NCBI RefSeq assembly: GCF_014873495.1
Contig: NZ_JADBGF010000001.1
Location: forward strand, 6,758,001-6,822,000
From: Streptomyces stelliscabiei
Lineage (GTDB): Bacteria > Actinomycetota > Actinomycetes > Streptomycetales > Streptomycetaceae
Direction: 5' to 3'
Length of the DNA: 64,000 bases
Shown here: positions 9,949 to 18,456 of the stretch, one piece after another
Layout: each line of letters starts with the position of its first letter
Numbering within the stretch: position 1 is the stretch's first letter
Translations under genes and position numbers: made by a program
Notes under the pieces: generated by a model
What the model was told of the DNA's origin: nothing
The model's database searches: none
Seen by the model: the letters and a program-made list of their open reading frames with translations, nothing else

Positions 9949-10413
9949 TTGACCCTGTCTGTTTCACCCATGTCCCCGGGACGCCGTGCGATCGCAGATG
10001 CCATCGCGGCGGCCGGACCGGGACGGCACTACCTGCACATTGTCCGACCAGTGATTGCCCGGGAGGTACTTGCCGAAGTCCTCTACCTGGGCGGTAACCG
10101 CCTGGCCCTCGGCCCTGTGAGCGCACAGCGGCTCGACCGCCTGGCCCACCTGGTGGATATGGCCTTGTCGGACACGACGAGTCGGTGCGGATCATTTGTG
10201 CTGTCGCTGGTCTCGGATGTGCCCACCGACACGGGCCCGGTCCGCAAGGTAACCCGCTACGTCCTCGAAGACGGCCGGTGTACGGAGGCCGGGGAGCTGA
10301 ACCGGCGCGAGTACGGCGCCTGCTCCGTGACCCTCGCCCGAATGGAAGCCGAACGAGCCGCCGAGGACGTACGGGTGCTTACCACTCTGCCCAGCCGCTT
10401 CCCGACCCTCTGA
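9949..10413 (+). CDS. Hypothetical protein, 154 residues
   Basis: TTG is preceded by AGGAAAGG; ATG at 9970 is the alternative start. The protein opens with SPGRRAIADAIAAAGPGRHYLH and is a mix of helices and strands with no catalytic motif I can name. Strong codon bias and position inside a same-strand run with 40-50 base gaps support it as a real gene of the mobile-element block. Confidence 0.6.
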   Translation: MTLSVSPMSPGRRAIADAIAAAGPGRHYLHIVRPVIAREVLAEVLYLGGNRLALGPVSAQRLDRLAHLVDMALSDTTSRCGSFVLSLVSDVPTDTGPVRKVTRYVLEDGRCTEAGELNRREYGACSVTLARMEAERAAEDVRVLTTLPSRFPTL

Positions 10414-10462
10414 CGACACCACCGTCGTCACCCCATCCCACGCCCGACTCCCGGAGGTCCGC

Positions 10463-11356
10463 TTGCCCCTGCCCTTGATCCGGCTCGCCATCAGTGCCAC
10501 CACCGGCACGGCCCACCACGGTGTGCTGCTTGACTCCGAGCCCTTGACGGCCTGCGCCACGCACTCACCCGACTTGGCGCCGATCGCCCCGGACACTGCG
10601 CACTCCCTGTGCCAGAGCTGCACCCGGGCCCGTCTCATCCTCACTACGCCGCCGCACTCCGGCGGCGAACCCGAGACCCGGCCCGCCGCCGGCACCGGCA
10701 AGGGCGCTGCCGCGCATCTGCCGATCCCGGGCCACCTGATGGGCTACTGCGGCAAATCCCTCGATTGCCGCCGGAGCATGGCCCGACGGGTGTGCGCCAA
10801 CTGCACCAGCTTGCGCGCTGCCCTCGACCGCTTCCGACGGCGTGCGGGTCAGCTCCTCTTGCCCGATGCCGACCCTTGCCATGGTGACGACACCTTGCTG
10901 TGGACTGCCAAGGGGAGAGTGAACCTGGTGACAGGGCACCGGCGCAACTCCGTCACGGGCAACGCCTACTGCGAGCGGCACCTCGCCGGCCCCAACCCTG
11001 GGGCCCCGAACGAATGCGCACCGTGCCGACGCCACTATCGGGAAGCCCAGGCCGGACGCCACGCCCACACCCTGCCCCACATGCAGACGCACGCTGCAGG
11101 CTGGGCGCAGCGCGCCCTCGATGTCTTCGATGCCCCTGCCTGCTCCCTGCGCTCCGGGGACGCCTACACCCTCTCCGGCTGCTCCCAGACTCACTTCGTG
11201 GTCGCCATGACCGACCGTGCCGGTGAGAGCCACACCGACGTCCTCCTCTACCTCCCCGCCGAGGAACGCGTCACCGACGTCCGCGTACGCAGGGACCGTC
11301 TGGTCACCATCCAGCGGCCACGGCCCGGCGCCGTGCCGAACCCGCCTGCCTCATAG
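10463..11356 (+). CDS. Cys-rich, probably zinc-binding hypothetical protein
   Basis: 297 residues from a TTG with a GGAGG site five bases upstream. Several paired cysteines occur: CQSC near residue 50, YCGKSLDC and CANC near 95-115, and CAPC near 182. This suggests two or more structural zinc sites. The C-terminal part (HFVVAMTDRAGESHTDVLLYLP) is beta-rich. I do not recognise the family. It is the last gene of the plus-strand block and is followed by a strong terminator. Confidence 0.6.
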   Translation: MPLPLIRLAISATTGTAHHGVLLDSEPLTACATHSPDLAPIAPDTAHSLCQSCTRARLILTTPPHSGGEPETRPAAGTGKGAAAHLPIPGHLMGYCGKSLDCRRSMARRVCANCTSLRAALDRFRRRAGQLLLPDADPCHGDDTLLWTAKGRVNLVTGHRRNSVTGNAYCERHLAGPNPGAPNECAPCRRHYREAQAGRHAHTLPHMQTHAAGWAQRALDVFDAPACSLRSGDAYTLSGCSQTHFVVAMTDRAGESHTDVLLYLPAEERVTDVRVRRDRLVTIQRPRPGAVPNPPAS

Positions 11357-11377
11357 GCGAATTCCGCTGTCCGCCGT

Positions 11378-11785
11378 TCAACCGTCGTGCTCGGCAGGCC
11401 TATTCGGCCTGCCGGGCTTTTGCGTATCGGGGACCTGCGGGGCACGCTGAACGAAGCGGGCGACGCCCTCACCGGCGGCGATGTGGATGTGCAGGTGACG
11501 GTTGTGCTGCTCGTCGCCGATGCTGGTGATCGCCTGACACCCGCCGTGGCGGTCGATGACCTCCGCCGCCACGGTCTGCTGCACCGCAAGGAGCTTCACG
11601 GCGGTGTCCGCGTCCAGCTCCAGCAGCGAGCGGACGTGCTGTTTGGGGATGACGATGATGTGCTCGGCGCCGAATCCCGGCACGGGAGGGCGGAAGGCCA
11701 GCACGTCATCCGTCTCGCACACCACGTCCACAGCGATATGCCCGGGCAGAACCTGCGCGCAGTACCAGTCCAGTCCGTCTGCCAT
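11378..11785 (-). CDS. HIT family hydrolase
   Basis: 135-residue histidine-triad protein of the nucleotide hydrolase/transferase superfamily. The active-site triad is NRHLHIHIAAG with His97, His99 and His101. The GHIAVDVVCETDDVLAF and HIIVIPKQHV segments match the HIT fold. The ATG (MADGLDWY) was chosen because it begins the conserved domain; a GTG three codons upstream is possible. Its last residues are encoded across the hairpin that terminates the converging plus-strand block. The substrate cannot be read from the sequence. Confidence 0.85.
   Translation of the reverse strand: MADGLDWYCAQVLPGHIAVDVVCETDDVLAFRPPVPGFGAEHIIVIPKQHVRSLLELDADTAVKLLAVQQTVAAEVIDRHGGCQAITSIGDEQHNRHLHIHIAAGEGVARFVQRAPQVPDTQKPGRPNRPAEHDG
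11392..11421 (+). terminator. Rho-independent terminator of the DUF317 block
   Basis: Perfect 9-bp stem CGGCAGGCC / GGCCTGCCG with loop TATTC, followed by GGCTTTT. It lies 35 bases after the stop of the Cys-rich gene. Confidence 0.9.
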
Positions 11786-11834
11786 GACCTGCACCGTAGA
11801 GCCGTCACGGCGGCGCCGCGAGCACCGGATACGA

Positions 11835-11865
11835 CAGTGCCCTCTGCCGAAGACAGAGGGCACTG
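11835..11865 (-). terminator. Hairpin between lipoprotein and HIT genes
   Basis: Perfect 12-bp stem CAGTGCCCTCTG / CAGAGGGCACTG with a 7-base loop, placed between the end of the minus-strand lipoprotein gene and the HIT gene start. There is no T run, as is common for Streptomyces terminators. Confidence 0.75.
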
Positions 11866-11879
11866 CGGGTGGAAGGTGG

Positions 11880-12560
11880 TCAGCGTGCGGACTGGGCCTT
11901 GTCGAGCGCCTTCTTCAGGTTGGCGTCCACGAGCCCCGGCGAGCCGGAGACGATCACCACAACGGTGCCCGAGCGGAGTGCCGTCTGCTTGACGATGCTG
12001 CGCTGCCCGCCAGCGGAGAACGTGAGTAGCTGGCTCCACTGCTCGTCGCCCAGTGCCGGCGCGGCCGTCTCCTGGGTGCGCATGTCGATGGCCGTACTGC
12101 CCGACAGCACCTGATAGGCGGGGCATGACACCATCGCGTCGAAGATCTCGCCGATGCCCTTCGACAGCTTCGCCGCGGTGTCGCTGTAGAGCTCCTCGCT
12201 CAACTCGGAGCCCGTGGCGCCAGCGTAGGTGAAGGACGCCTTCGCCTTGCGCGGGAAGGCGAGGCTCGTGCCGGTGGCGGTGTCGCCGCCGAGCTTTTCC
12301 AGCGTCGGGCAGCCGATCACGGTGACGTCGTCGTGTGCCGCAGGCCGCTGCGGCACACGGGTGTAGTCCTCGCCCAGGTCGCTCTCGTCGAGGAGCCGCT
12401 TGTCCAGTGCGGCCGAGGACAACGGCGCGGGCGCGGAGGCGCTCGTGCCGTCCTGCCCTGCTGGGGAGTGGGCCGAGTGCGCCGGGCTGGTGGAGCAGCT
12501 CGCCACGGTCAGGACGGCGAGGGCGCTGAGGCTGAGGACGGTCGTGGTGGGAAGGCGCAT
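11880..12560 (-). CDS. Secreted lipoprotein of unknown function
   Basis: 226 residues. The N terminus is a type II signal peptide: MRLP, a hydrophobic stretch (VLSLSALAVLTVAS) and a lipobox VASC whose Cys would be lipidated, then an Ser/Ala/Pro-rich linker. The mature part (DLGEDYTRVPQRP, SGTVVVIVSGSPGLVDANL) resembles small Streptomyces sensor-like lipoproteins. It should be anchored outside the membrane. The hairpin downstream suggests its own transcript. Confidence 0.8.
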   Translation of the reverse strand: MRLPTTTVLSLSALAVLTVASCSTSPAHSAHSPAGQDGTSASAPAPLSSAALDKRLLDESDLGEDYTRVPQRPAAHDDVTVIGCPTLEKLGGDTATGTSLAFPRKAKASFTYAGATGSELSEELYSDTAAKLSKGIGEIFDAMVSCPAYQVLSGSTAIDMRTQETAAPALGDEQWSQLLTFSAGGQRSIVKQTALRSGTVVVIVSGSPGLVDANLKKALDKAQSAR

Positions 12561-12655
12561 GCGAAAACCCCTAAGTGGCCTGCGAACGGTCTGACTGGGC
12601 CGGCCCTCCGGGCGCCGACGTACGCGGGAATAAGGGGGTTGGGGTTTCGCGGGCT

Positions 12656-13111
12656 TTAGTGACCGAGGTGGCGCAGGCCCTCTTCGAGGGTGGGGTGGAA
12701 GTGGTCCACCGGACCGGAGTTGCGGTTGTACCAGGCCGGGTCTAGGCCGGGCTCCTTCGTCTCGTGTCCGGCGCGGCAGCGCAGCCAGATCGAGTCGTCG
12801 CGCATGCTGAAGATGATCCAGTCCCGGTACGCGCCGCACTGCGGGCAGGCACGGACCTCGCCGTCGATGACGAGCGGACGCTGCCAGCGCATCATCAGCC
12901 CCGCCACCTCCGTCCGCGACGGCACCCGCAGGTCCGGCGGCAGGAAGTCGGGCACCACCGTCTCGGCGGCCGGGGCAGGCGCGGGCGGCTCGAAGGACTG
13001 AACGGCTTCCAGCAGCGCTTGGCCCGCCTGCTGGGCCTCACGGAACTCACGGTCGGCACGACCACGTTGGAATCCGAACACCCGGTGCCCTTCTTTCGTC
13101 TGACAGGCCAC
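12656..13111 (-). CDS. Zinc-ribbon-like hypothetical protein
   Basis: 151 residues from a GTG (MACQTKEGHRVFGF). The C-terminal half has a treble CPQCGAYRDW followed by RCRAGHETKEP, which could form a Cys3-His or Cys4 zinc site; the rest is Pro/Ala-rich. The region upstream has TATAAG 16 bases before the start. It lies just downstream of the relaxase gene in the same direction and may belong to the mobile module. Function unknown. Confidence 0.6.
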   Translation of the reverse strand: MACQTKEGHRVFGFQRGRADREFREAQQAGQALLEAVQSFEPPAPAPAAETVVPDFLPPDLRVPSRTEVAGLMMRWQRPLVIDGEVRACPQCGAYRDWIIFSMRDDSIWLRCRAGHETKEPGLDPAWYNRNSGPVDHFHPTLEEGLRHLGH

Positions 13112-13161
13112 AGCGAGAGTGCCTTATACGCCTGACCTGCTTCAACTCTCAGACTCCGTAA

Positions 13162-14889
13162 TCAGCGGGCCTTGCCCGGCCCCTCGCTGCGGCTCGCCCT
13201 GGGCGTCGTCCGCCGCGGGGAGCTGGTCGAGGCGCTGCTGGTGTGGTCGGGCATCGTCGAGGCGTCGGCGGGCAGGCCGGCCGTGCGGCGCAGCCGCCAC
13301 ACCAGGACGTCGCTGACCGAGTCGGCGGTGTCCAGTTCCCGCCGCTCGGCGGCCTCGGTCAGGAGCGCGGCCGGGTCGTGGCCGGCGTTCTCGGCGTCGG
13401 CGAGGGTGGCCGCCAGCGCGTACCAGCCCGGCTCGGCCAGGATCTGCTCGGCCAGATGCGGCACGGTCGCCCGCAGGTAGGCGGCTTGCTTGTGCCGAAG
13501 AGGCTGCGACAGGCGTCGGCCGCGCTGGAACAGCACGCCCAGCGGAACCTCGGCCGCGGCTTGGTAGGCGACGCGCAGATACTCGGTGGCCTGGCGTGCG
13601 GCGGCGGCCTGCTGGGCATGCTGCTTCTTGTCATGCCAGTGGGCGGCGGCGGTGACCAGAAAGAACGCCATGTCGATCAGCATCGCCGTGGTCGCCCCGT
13701 CCTCTCCGCGGCCGAGCGCGGGGCCGCTGTAGACGAGGTCGCGGGCGGCCTGGCGGAGGGCGCGGTCGTGTCCGCGTTCGGCCTGGATGTGGGAGCGGGT
13801 GGCCCGCTCGAACGCGAAGGCCGCCTCGCGCAGTTGGGCACGGGTGTGTGCGGCGGAGGTCTGGGCGAGCGCGTCCAGGACTTCCCCGGCTGCCGCGATC
13901 TGCGCCGCCACGAGCGTGTCCTCACCGCCATCGATGACCAGCACCGCCTGCCACGCCGCCGCAGCGGCCCGCCGGCGTGCCGTGGCCGGTCCGCTCGGCG
14001 CGGGAGCTGCGGTGGTCGGGTCAGACAGGCCGTCGGCGTTCTGGGGTGGGGCGTCGGACGACCAGCGTTTGCGGATGCGGGGCAGGGAGAGGTCGGGGGA
14101 GAGGGTGGAGCCCGCGTAGTAGACCGGTTCCTTGTTCCCGTTGCGGTCATCGGGGAGGGCGACCTTGTATCCGAGCAGGTTGCCGGAGGGCGCGACGCGT
14201 TTGCGGATCAGCACGCCGGCGGCGGTCAGCCGGTCGAAGAACTCCTTCTCGCTGGTGGCGCCGGCGACCGCGCGGCGCACGGTTTCCCTCAACTCCTCGC
14301 GGGAGGCACGGTCCTTGCCCTGGCGTTCGGCCTTGTGGCGTTCGGCGCTGGTGGGGCGCTTGGCGGCGGTGCCGTCCCCCTTGTTGAGACGGCGCAGTCC
14401 TAGCTCGGCCTCCAGGAGGCGAGCCTCGGCCTGGACGCGGGCGGCGTCGTGGTCGAGGTCGGGCTTGTAGCCGTCTTCGCGCACCAGGGTGGCGATGATG
14501 TGGATGTGGTCGTCGGCGTGCCGTACGGCCGCCCACCGGCAGCCCGCGCCCTGGGCGGGGTCGTCGATGCCGGCGGCGGCAACCATGCGGCGGGCGATGT
14601 CGCCCCACTGCTTGTCGCTGAGCAGGGGGTCTTCGGGGGCGTTACGGACGGACAGGTGCCACACGTGCTTCTTCGGCCGGTCGTCCTGGTCGATGGCGTC
14701 CAGGGGCTGGTCCAGCAGCCGCTGCAGGTCCTTGTACGTGGCCTGCGGATCGCGTCCGGGATCGGGGGCGTTGTTGTCCCAGGACGCCACGAGGTGCGGG
14801 TCGATGTGTTCTTCGTGGGTGCCCGGCCCGTACAAGTAATACAGCAGGCCGATGGTCCGCTTCCCGCGGGCGTGGATCTTGGGAACCAT
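13162..14889 (-). CDS. MobA-type relaxase
   Basis: 575-residue relaxase/mobilization nuclease that would nick at oriT and pilot single-stranded DNA in transfer. The metal-binding His cluster is RHADDHIHI (His124, His128, His130), and the N terminus KIHARGKRTIGLLYYLYGPG is typical of the actinobacterial relaxases next to MobC. The catalytic Tyr is probably one of the N-terminal pair at 17-18 or 20. The C-terminal half is an Ala-rich helical region of unknown role. The start ATG follows the MobC stop by 16 bases. No TraB/FtsK transfer ATPase is seen in the window, so the element would be mobilizable rather than self-transmissible, or its other genes lie elsewhere. Confidence 0.85.
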   Translation of the reverse strand: MVPKIHARGKRTIGLLYYLYGPGTHEEHIDPHLVASWDNNAPDPGRDPQATYKDLQRLLDQPLDAIDQDDRPKKHVWHLSVRNAPEDPLLSDKQWGDIARRMVAAAGIDDPAQGAGCRWAAVRHADDHIHIIATLVREDGYKPDLDHDAARVQAEARLLEAELGLRRLNKGDGTAAKRPTSAERHKAERQGKDRASREELRETVRRAVAGATSEKEFFDRLTAAGVLIRKRVAPSGNLLGYKVALPDDRNGNKEPVYYAGSTLSPDLSLPRIRKRWSSDAPPQNADGLSDPTTAAPAPSGPATARRRAAAAAWQAVLVIDGGEDTLVAAQIAAAGEVLDALAQTSAAHTRAQLREAAFAFERATRSHIQAERGHDRALRQAARDLVYSGPALGRGEDGATTAMLIDMAFFLVTAAAHWHDKKQHAQQAAAARQATEYLRVAYQAAAEVPLGVLFQRGRRLSQPLRHKQAAYLRATVPHLAEQILAEPGWYALAATLADAENAGHDPAALLTEAAERRELDTADSVSDVLVWRLRRTAGLPADASTMPDHTSSASTSSPRRTTPRASRSEGPGKAR

Positions 14890-14905
14890 TCGGTGAGGCG
14901 ACTTT

Positions 14906-15538
14906 CTAGGACTGGGCGAGGAACTGGTCGGTGGCGTGCTGGACGCGTTGGACGGCGTGTTCGGTGGCGGCGATGACGGCATCGAGTTCGGCAGGCTGGG
15001 CACCAGAGTTGAGGGCGCGGGCGACCTGGTTGAGGTTGTTACCGACGTGGCCGAGGTGCCGGCGGGCGGCGAAGAGTTCCGTGATCAGTTCGCGGCGCCC
15101 GGCGATGGCGGCGGCACTGGCGTCGAGGTCACTGGCGGCGGCCAGCCCGCTGCGGGCGAGGAAGGCGGGCAGGCTGGTGCGCGTGGCGGTGGCGGCTGCG
15201 GTGAGCACGTACTTCTCGTCGTCGTTGAGGCGGACGCTGCACACGTGAACGCGCTTGTTGGCGTGGGACTTCGGGGAGCGTTTGCGTGAACGGTTCTTCG
15301 TGGCACGGCGCTTGCGCTGCGGCGCGGGCTTTTCCTGCTGCGATCCGCCCTCGGTCGCTGCCTGTCCGACCTGCGCCCCCCGGTGCCGGTCGGCTCCCGC
15401 CACCCCTGGGGCGGGCAAGGCCAAGGACGCCTTCCCCAACGGGGAAGAGTGTCTTGGCCGATAACTTGCTCGCACTGGGAGCGAGTTGGAGACCGGCTCA
15501 CCAGGGGTGGGGGCGGGGCTTGAGCTCGGGTTCGTCAC
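14906..15538 (-). CDS. MobC-type mobilization accessory protein
   Basis: 210 residues. A basic, disordered N terminus (KRRATKNRSRKRSPK) precedes a ribbon-helix-helix-like part (VHVCSVRLNDDEKYVL) and the MobC signature near the C terminus, HVGNNLNQVARALNSG. MobC proteins bind oriT and help the relaxase open it. The GTG start overlaps the stop of the preceding gene by four bases. Confidence 0.85.
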   Translation of the reverse strand: MTNPSSSPAPTPGEPVSNSLPVRASYRPRHSSPLGKASLALPAPGVAGADRHRGAQVGQAATEGGSQQEKPAPQRKRRATKNRSRKRSPKSHANKRVHVCSVRLNDDEKYVLTAAATATRTSLPAFLARSGLAAASDLDASAAAIAGRRELITELFAARRHLGHVGNNLNQVARALNSGAQPAELDAVIAATEHAVQRVQHATDQFLAQS

Positions 15539-15768
15539 TGCCCACCGTCCTGAGCGTCGTGGATGATCTCCAGGATGTCGAGGACGAAGTCGAAGGCGTC
15601 CTCAACGTCGGTGAGGTGATGGATCTGCTCGGTGGGGGAGATCTGGACGAACCACTGTCCCTCGGGGCCGTCCACGGCCGAGTGGATCAGCCGGTACTGG
15701 AGGAAGGCGTGCAGGAACGCCCAGATCAGGCGGTTTCCGAAATGGTTGGGCGCGGATGCGCGTGTCAT
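15535..15768 (-). CDS. Small hypothetical protein of the mob operon
   Basis: 77 residues, ATG preceded by AAAGGA. Aromatic and hydrophobic N-terminal half (NRLIWAFLHAFLQYRLIHSAV) and an acidic C terminus (DVEDAFDFVLDILEIIHDA). First gene of the mob operon, overlapping mobC by GTGA. It may be a small plasmid accessory protein; no family recognised. Confidence 0.6.
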   Translation of the reverse strand: MTRASAPNHFGNRLIWAFLHAFLQYRLIHSAVDGPEGQWFVQISPTEQIHHLTDVEDAFDFVLDILEIIHDAQDGGQ

Positions 15769-15792
15769 GGTGTTTTCCTTTTGTGGCGGGAG

Positions 15793-15821
15793 CGGTGGCC
15801 CGGCACGATGCCGGGCCACCG
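15793..15821. repeat. Perfect 13-bp inverted repeat upstream of the mob operon
   Basis: CGGTGGCCCGGCA / TGCCGGGCCACCG around a 3-base loop, between the 63-residue gene and the mob operon. It may end the upstream transcript, or form part of oriT, since oriT inverted repeats usually lie just 5' of mobC/mobA. A second, imperfect stem (CTGACCTGC and GCAGGTGTCAG) follows at about 15847-15872. Confidence 0.65.
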
Positions 15822-15868
15822 GATCGATTCAGTGGAATGGAGTCGCCTGACCTGCTTCTTTGCAGGTG

Positions 15869-16060
15869 TCAGCCGCACTCGCGGCAGCGTGCGAAGTGCC
15901 GACTCATCGCGCGGGCCATGTTGTGCTTGACCGTGATCGCCTGCTTCGCGCTGGTCTTGGCCGGTGGGGTGCCGGCGTTGCGCTCCGCATAGCTGATCAG
16001 GAAGCAGATGTCCTTCTCGAAGTCGGACTTGATGCGCGACATGCGCGGGCACGACTTCAC
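15869..16060 (-). CDS. Small hypothetical protein, 63 residues
   Basis: Starts at GTG (MKSCPRMSRIKSDF) overlapping the stop of the membrane-protein gene by GTGA, so translation is coupled. It has a single Cys near the start and a CREC-type pair at the C terminus (ARCRECG). Basic in the second half. Likely part of the mobile module; function unknown. Confidence 0.55.
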   Translation of the reverse strand: MKSCPRMSRIKSDFEKDICFLISYAERNAGTPPAKTSAKQAITVKHNMARAMSRHFARCRECG

Positions 16061-17709
16061 CGTGCACTCCTCTTCTTCGTGGTGGACGTGGCCGTTTCAC
16101 GGCGCAGACGTTCTAGGACAGGCGTCAGGCGGTCGTTGCGGATGCCGATGTTGTGGGCGCGCATGATCTCCCTGAGCTGGGTGCGCGTGACCTCGGCGTT
16201 CCCGTCCCGTTCCAGCAACCCGGGTACGTGGGGGCGGAGCTGGGCGACGAGTTGGTCCACGCTCGGCCGCGGCTGCTTCAGGGACGGCTTGCCTTGCCCG
16301 CCTCGGGACCGGTTCCGGGTCGCCTTCGGCCTCCTGCGCGTGGGGACCGCGTGGGGACGGTCCCCAGTCGGGTCGGTCCCCGTCTCGGAGCCGGAGTCTG
16401 CGGGGTCCCCATCCCTGTCGTCGGGGACCGGTCGGGGACGGTTCTCGGCGGGCTCGGTCCCCGTGTCGGAGTCGGGGGCACCACGGTCCCTGGTGGTGGG
16501 GACCGGCGTCAGGGACGAGCTATCCGCGCTTTGAGCTGCAGTTTTGTCCCCGTCGATCCGCCGGTCCCCGTGGTCCCCGGCCTCGTAATCCTCGTCCCCG
16601 TGGTCCCGGTCCCCGCCTGCGTCTGCCCGGTCCCCGGTAGCGTCGATGTCGGGGACTGGGTGCTCCTCTTGGTCCCCGTTCTGTGCGGGCGCCGTCCCCG
16701 CGACCTGATCAGGACGGTCCCCATGGGGACCGTCCCCGGCCGGTGCGGTGTCTGCGTCGGGGACCGTGCGTGGCTGGCTCGTCTGGTCCCCGGCTGCCGT
16801 CCCGTCAAGGGCGGGCCGGCCGAGGGGAGTGTGGTCCGCGCCCGGTGAGGGCTGCGTCCAGGGCGAGGGCAGGTCGATCGTGGCGAGCGCGGTGGCATGT
16901 CGGCGGGCGGCGAGCTGGTTCAGGAGCATGCGGAGCTGCTGGGGATCGCTGCCCACGCCGGAGCGTTCGAGGGCCGACTCAAGTCGGCGTGCGATCCATC
17001 GGCTCCGCCAACTGTCGCCCTGCTTCGGGGACCGTCCGGCCAGGCGGGTAGCCAGGGTGACCGCGCGGGCGGTGGCGCGGTCGCGGGTGATCTGGGCTGC
17101 GTCGCGGTCGCGCTCGGCGATGCCGAGGCGGGACAGCAGGCGCTCGCGTGCTTCCCGTCCGAGGACGGCCAGGATGCCGTGCGAGGCGGCGCCGGGCTTG
17201 CGCAGGCGCAGCTCGATCCCCATGGCCTGGTGCCACAGCATCGCCGCCATGACGGGCCCGACGAACGCCCGTACGGTGCCCCCGACCGGGCCGGATTCGG
17301 CGTAGGCGGGGATCACCTGGACGCCGGTGATCATCCAGACCAGGATCCCCGGCAGGCCCGGAGCGCCCTGGATGGTGAGGTTCTGGCGGGCCATCAGCGC
17401 GGTGGCGAACAGCGCCAGTTCGGCAGCGCCGAACATGGCGGCACGCTCGGCGGTGCCGGCCATGTCGAGGTAGTCGGCGGCGAACCGCCAGCTGGTGTCG
17501 GCGCTGTAGGCGGTGCAGCCGAGCGCGGCGAGCGCCGCGACCCACACCGCTGGGGCGGACGAGCGAACCCTGCCCGCGCGGGCACCACGGCGCAGGACCA
17601 GCCAGCCGCCCGCCAGCACGGCGAGGCCCGACAGTGCAACGGCGCCGGTGATCAGGTGCGATAGCTCGATGGAGACGCCGGCCAGACGTATGGCGGTGGG
17701 GTGGGTCAT
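16057..17709 (-). CDS. Multi-spanning membrane protein with Gly/Asp-rich linker and HTH-like tail
   Basis: 550 residues. About four to five membrane segments lie in the first 170 (for example LITGAVALSGLAVLAGGWLV and AALAALGCTAY). Residues 170-290 are charged and helical. From about 300 to 460 is a disordered, strongly acidic Gly-Asp-rich linker. The last 80 residues (VDQLVAQLRPHV, TRTQLREIMRAHNIG) look like a winged-helix DNA-binding domain. This order, membrane domain plus HTH, resembles DUF2637-type proteins of Streptomyces plasmids and integrative elements, which are thought to act in transfer or spread. It overlaps its neighbours on both sides by four bases (ATGA and GTGA). Confidence 0.7.
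   Translation of the reverse strand: MTHPTAIRLAGVSIELSHLITGAVALSGLAVLAGGWLVLRRGARAGRVRSSAPAVWVAALAALGCTAYSADTSWRFAADYLDMAGTAERAAMFGAAELALFATALMARQNLTIQGAPGLPGILVWMITGVQVIPAYAESGPVGGTVRAFVGPVMAAMLWHQAMGIELRLRKPGAASHGILAVLGREARERLLSRLGIAERDRDAAQITRDRATARAVTLATRLAGRSPKQGDSWRSRWIARRLESALERSGVGSDPQQLRMLLNQLAARRHATALATIDLPSPWTQPSPGADHTPLGRPALDGTAAGDQTSQPRTVPDADTAPAGDGPHGDRPDQVAGTAPAQNGDQEEHPVPDIDATGDRADAGGDRDHGDEDYEAGDHGDRRIDGDKTAAQSADSSSLTPVPTTRDRGAPDSDTGTEPAENRPRPVPDDRDGDPADSGSETGTDPTGDRPHAVPTRRRPKATRNRSRGGQGKPSLKQPRPSVDQLVAQLRPHVPGLLERDGNAEVTRTQLREIMRAHNIGIRNDRLTPVLERLRRETATSTTKKRSAR
16340..16790. repeat. Dense GGTCCCCG / CGGGGACC repeats inside a coding region
   Basis: About 25 copies of GTCCCC or GGGGAC in both orientations within 450 bases, several as back-to-back inverted pairs such as GGGGAC-GGTCCCC. 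They encode the Gly-Asp-rich linker of the membrane protein, with the unusual Gly codon GGG used repeatedly. The repeats could be simple codon expansion or clustered protein-binding sites. Confidence 0.6.
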
Positions 17710-18410
17710 GCTGCCTTTCCTAGAGCGGTGATCAGCGCGCGGGTCTGCACCTGCCGGGGCACGGGCGAGGAGATGGCCTCGTCCTCGTCTTCGTCGGCGG
17801 TGGGGGCGGTCTCGTCGTACAGGCCCCAGTAGCGGTCGCGGTCGGCGACGGCATGGGCCGCCCGGCGCATCAGGTCGCGCGCCCAGTCGAGTTCGAGCTG
17901 GAGGGTGTACGCGAGGCGCTCAGGGCTCCATCCGCGGACGTAGGCGTGTCGGACGACGGCCTCGCGTTCGGCGTCGCTGAGGTGCACGTCGCGGCCCTGG
18001 AAGGCCGCCTTGACCCGGGCGTAGTCGAGGCGCTTGCTGACCCGGGCGTGCCAGGGGCGGCGCTCGATCTCAGTCAGCCCGCCCCACATCCCGTGGCGGA
18101 TGTCGTTGTCCAGGGCGTAGTTGAAGCAGTCCTTCTTGACCGGGCACCGGCCGCAGATGGACTTGGCCTCCGCGGCGGCCTCGTGGTCGCGCGGGGCGTG
18201 GAAGAACAGCTCGTCGGCGTCCTCGGCGGGCATCCCGTGGCACAGGCCCCGGGCATGCCAGCTGTGGTCGGCGATCCCGCGCAGCGTCGGGCGCGCGGTG
18301 TCGTTCGTGGTGATAGTGCGCAAGAGGATCTCCGGGTACGCCTCAGCACTCGCGCGGCGCCGGCGTGGGTGAGGGCGGCGTGGCGCGGAGGTGAGGCGGG
18401 GCGAGGGCAC
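17706..18410 (-). CDS. WhiB-family Fe-S transcription factor
   Basis: 234 residues. The WhiB domain is clear: Cys57 (RGLCHG), then ICGRCPVKKDC giving Cys86, Cys89 and Cys95, and the GMWGGLTE turn near 107-114. The four cysteines hold a [4Fe-4S] cluster. It is longer than classic Wbl proteins (about 85-130 residues), with an extra helical C-terminal region (SDAEREAVVRHAYVRGWS) that looks like another HTH. Wbl proteins of this length are often carried by actinobacterial plasmids and phages. The GTG start is tentative; the domain itself begins about residue 42. Confidence 0.85.
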   Translation of the reverse strand: MPSPRLTSAPRRPHPRRRRASAEAYPEILLRTITTNDTARPTLRGIADHSWHARGLCHGMPAEDADELFFHAPRDHEAAAEAKSICGRCPVKKDCFNYALDNDIRHGMWGGLTEIERRPWHARVSKRLDYARVKAAFQGRDVHLSDAEREAVVRHAYVRGWSPERLAYTLQLELDWARDLMRRAAHAVADRDRYWGLYDETAPTADEDEDEAISSPVPRQVQTRALITALGKAA

Positions 18411-18456
18411 GGCGATGCCGCACCGGAGGTGAGGGAGGTGTGCGAGAAGGGCCGGT

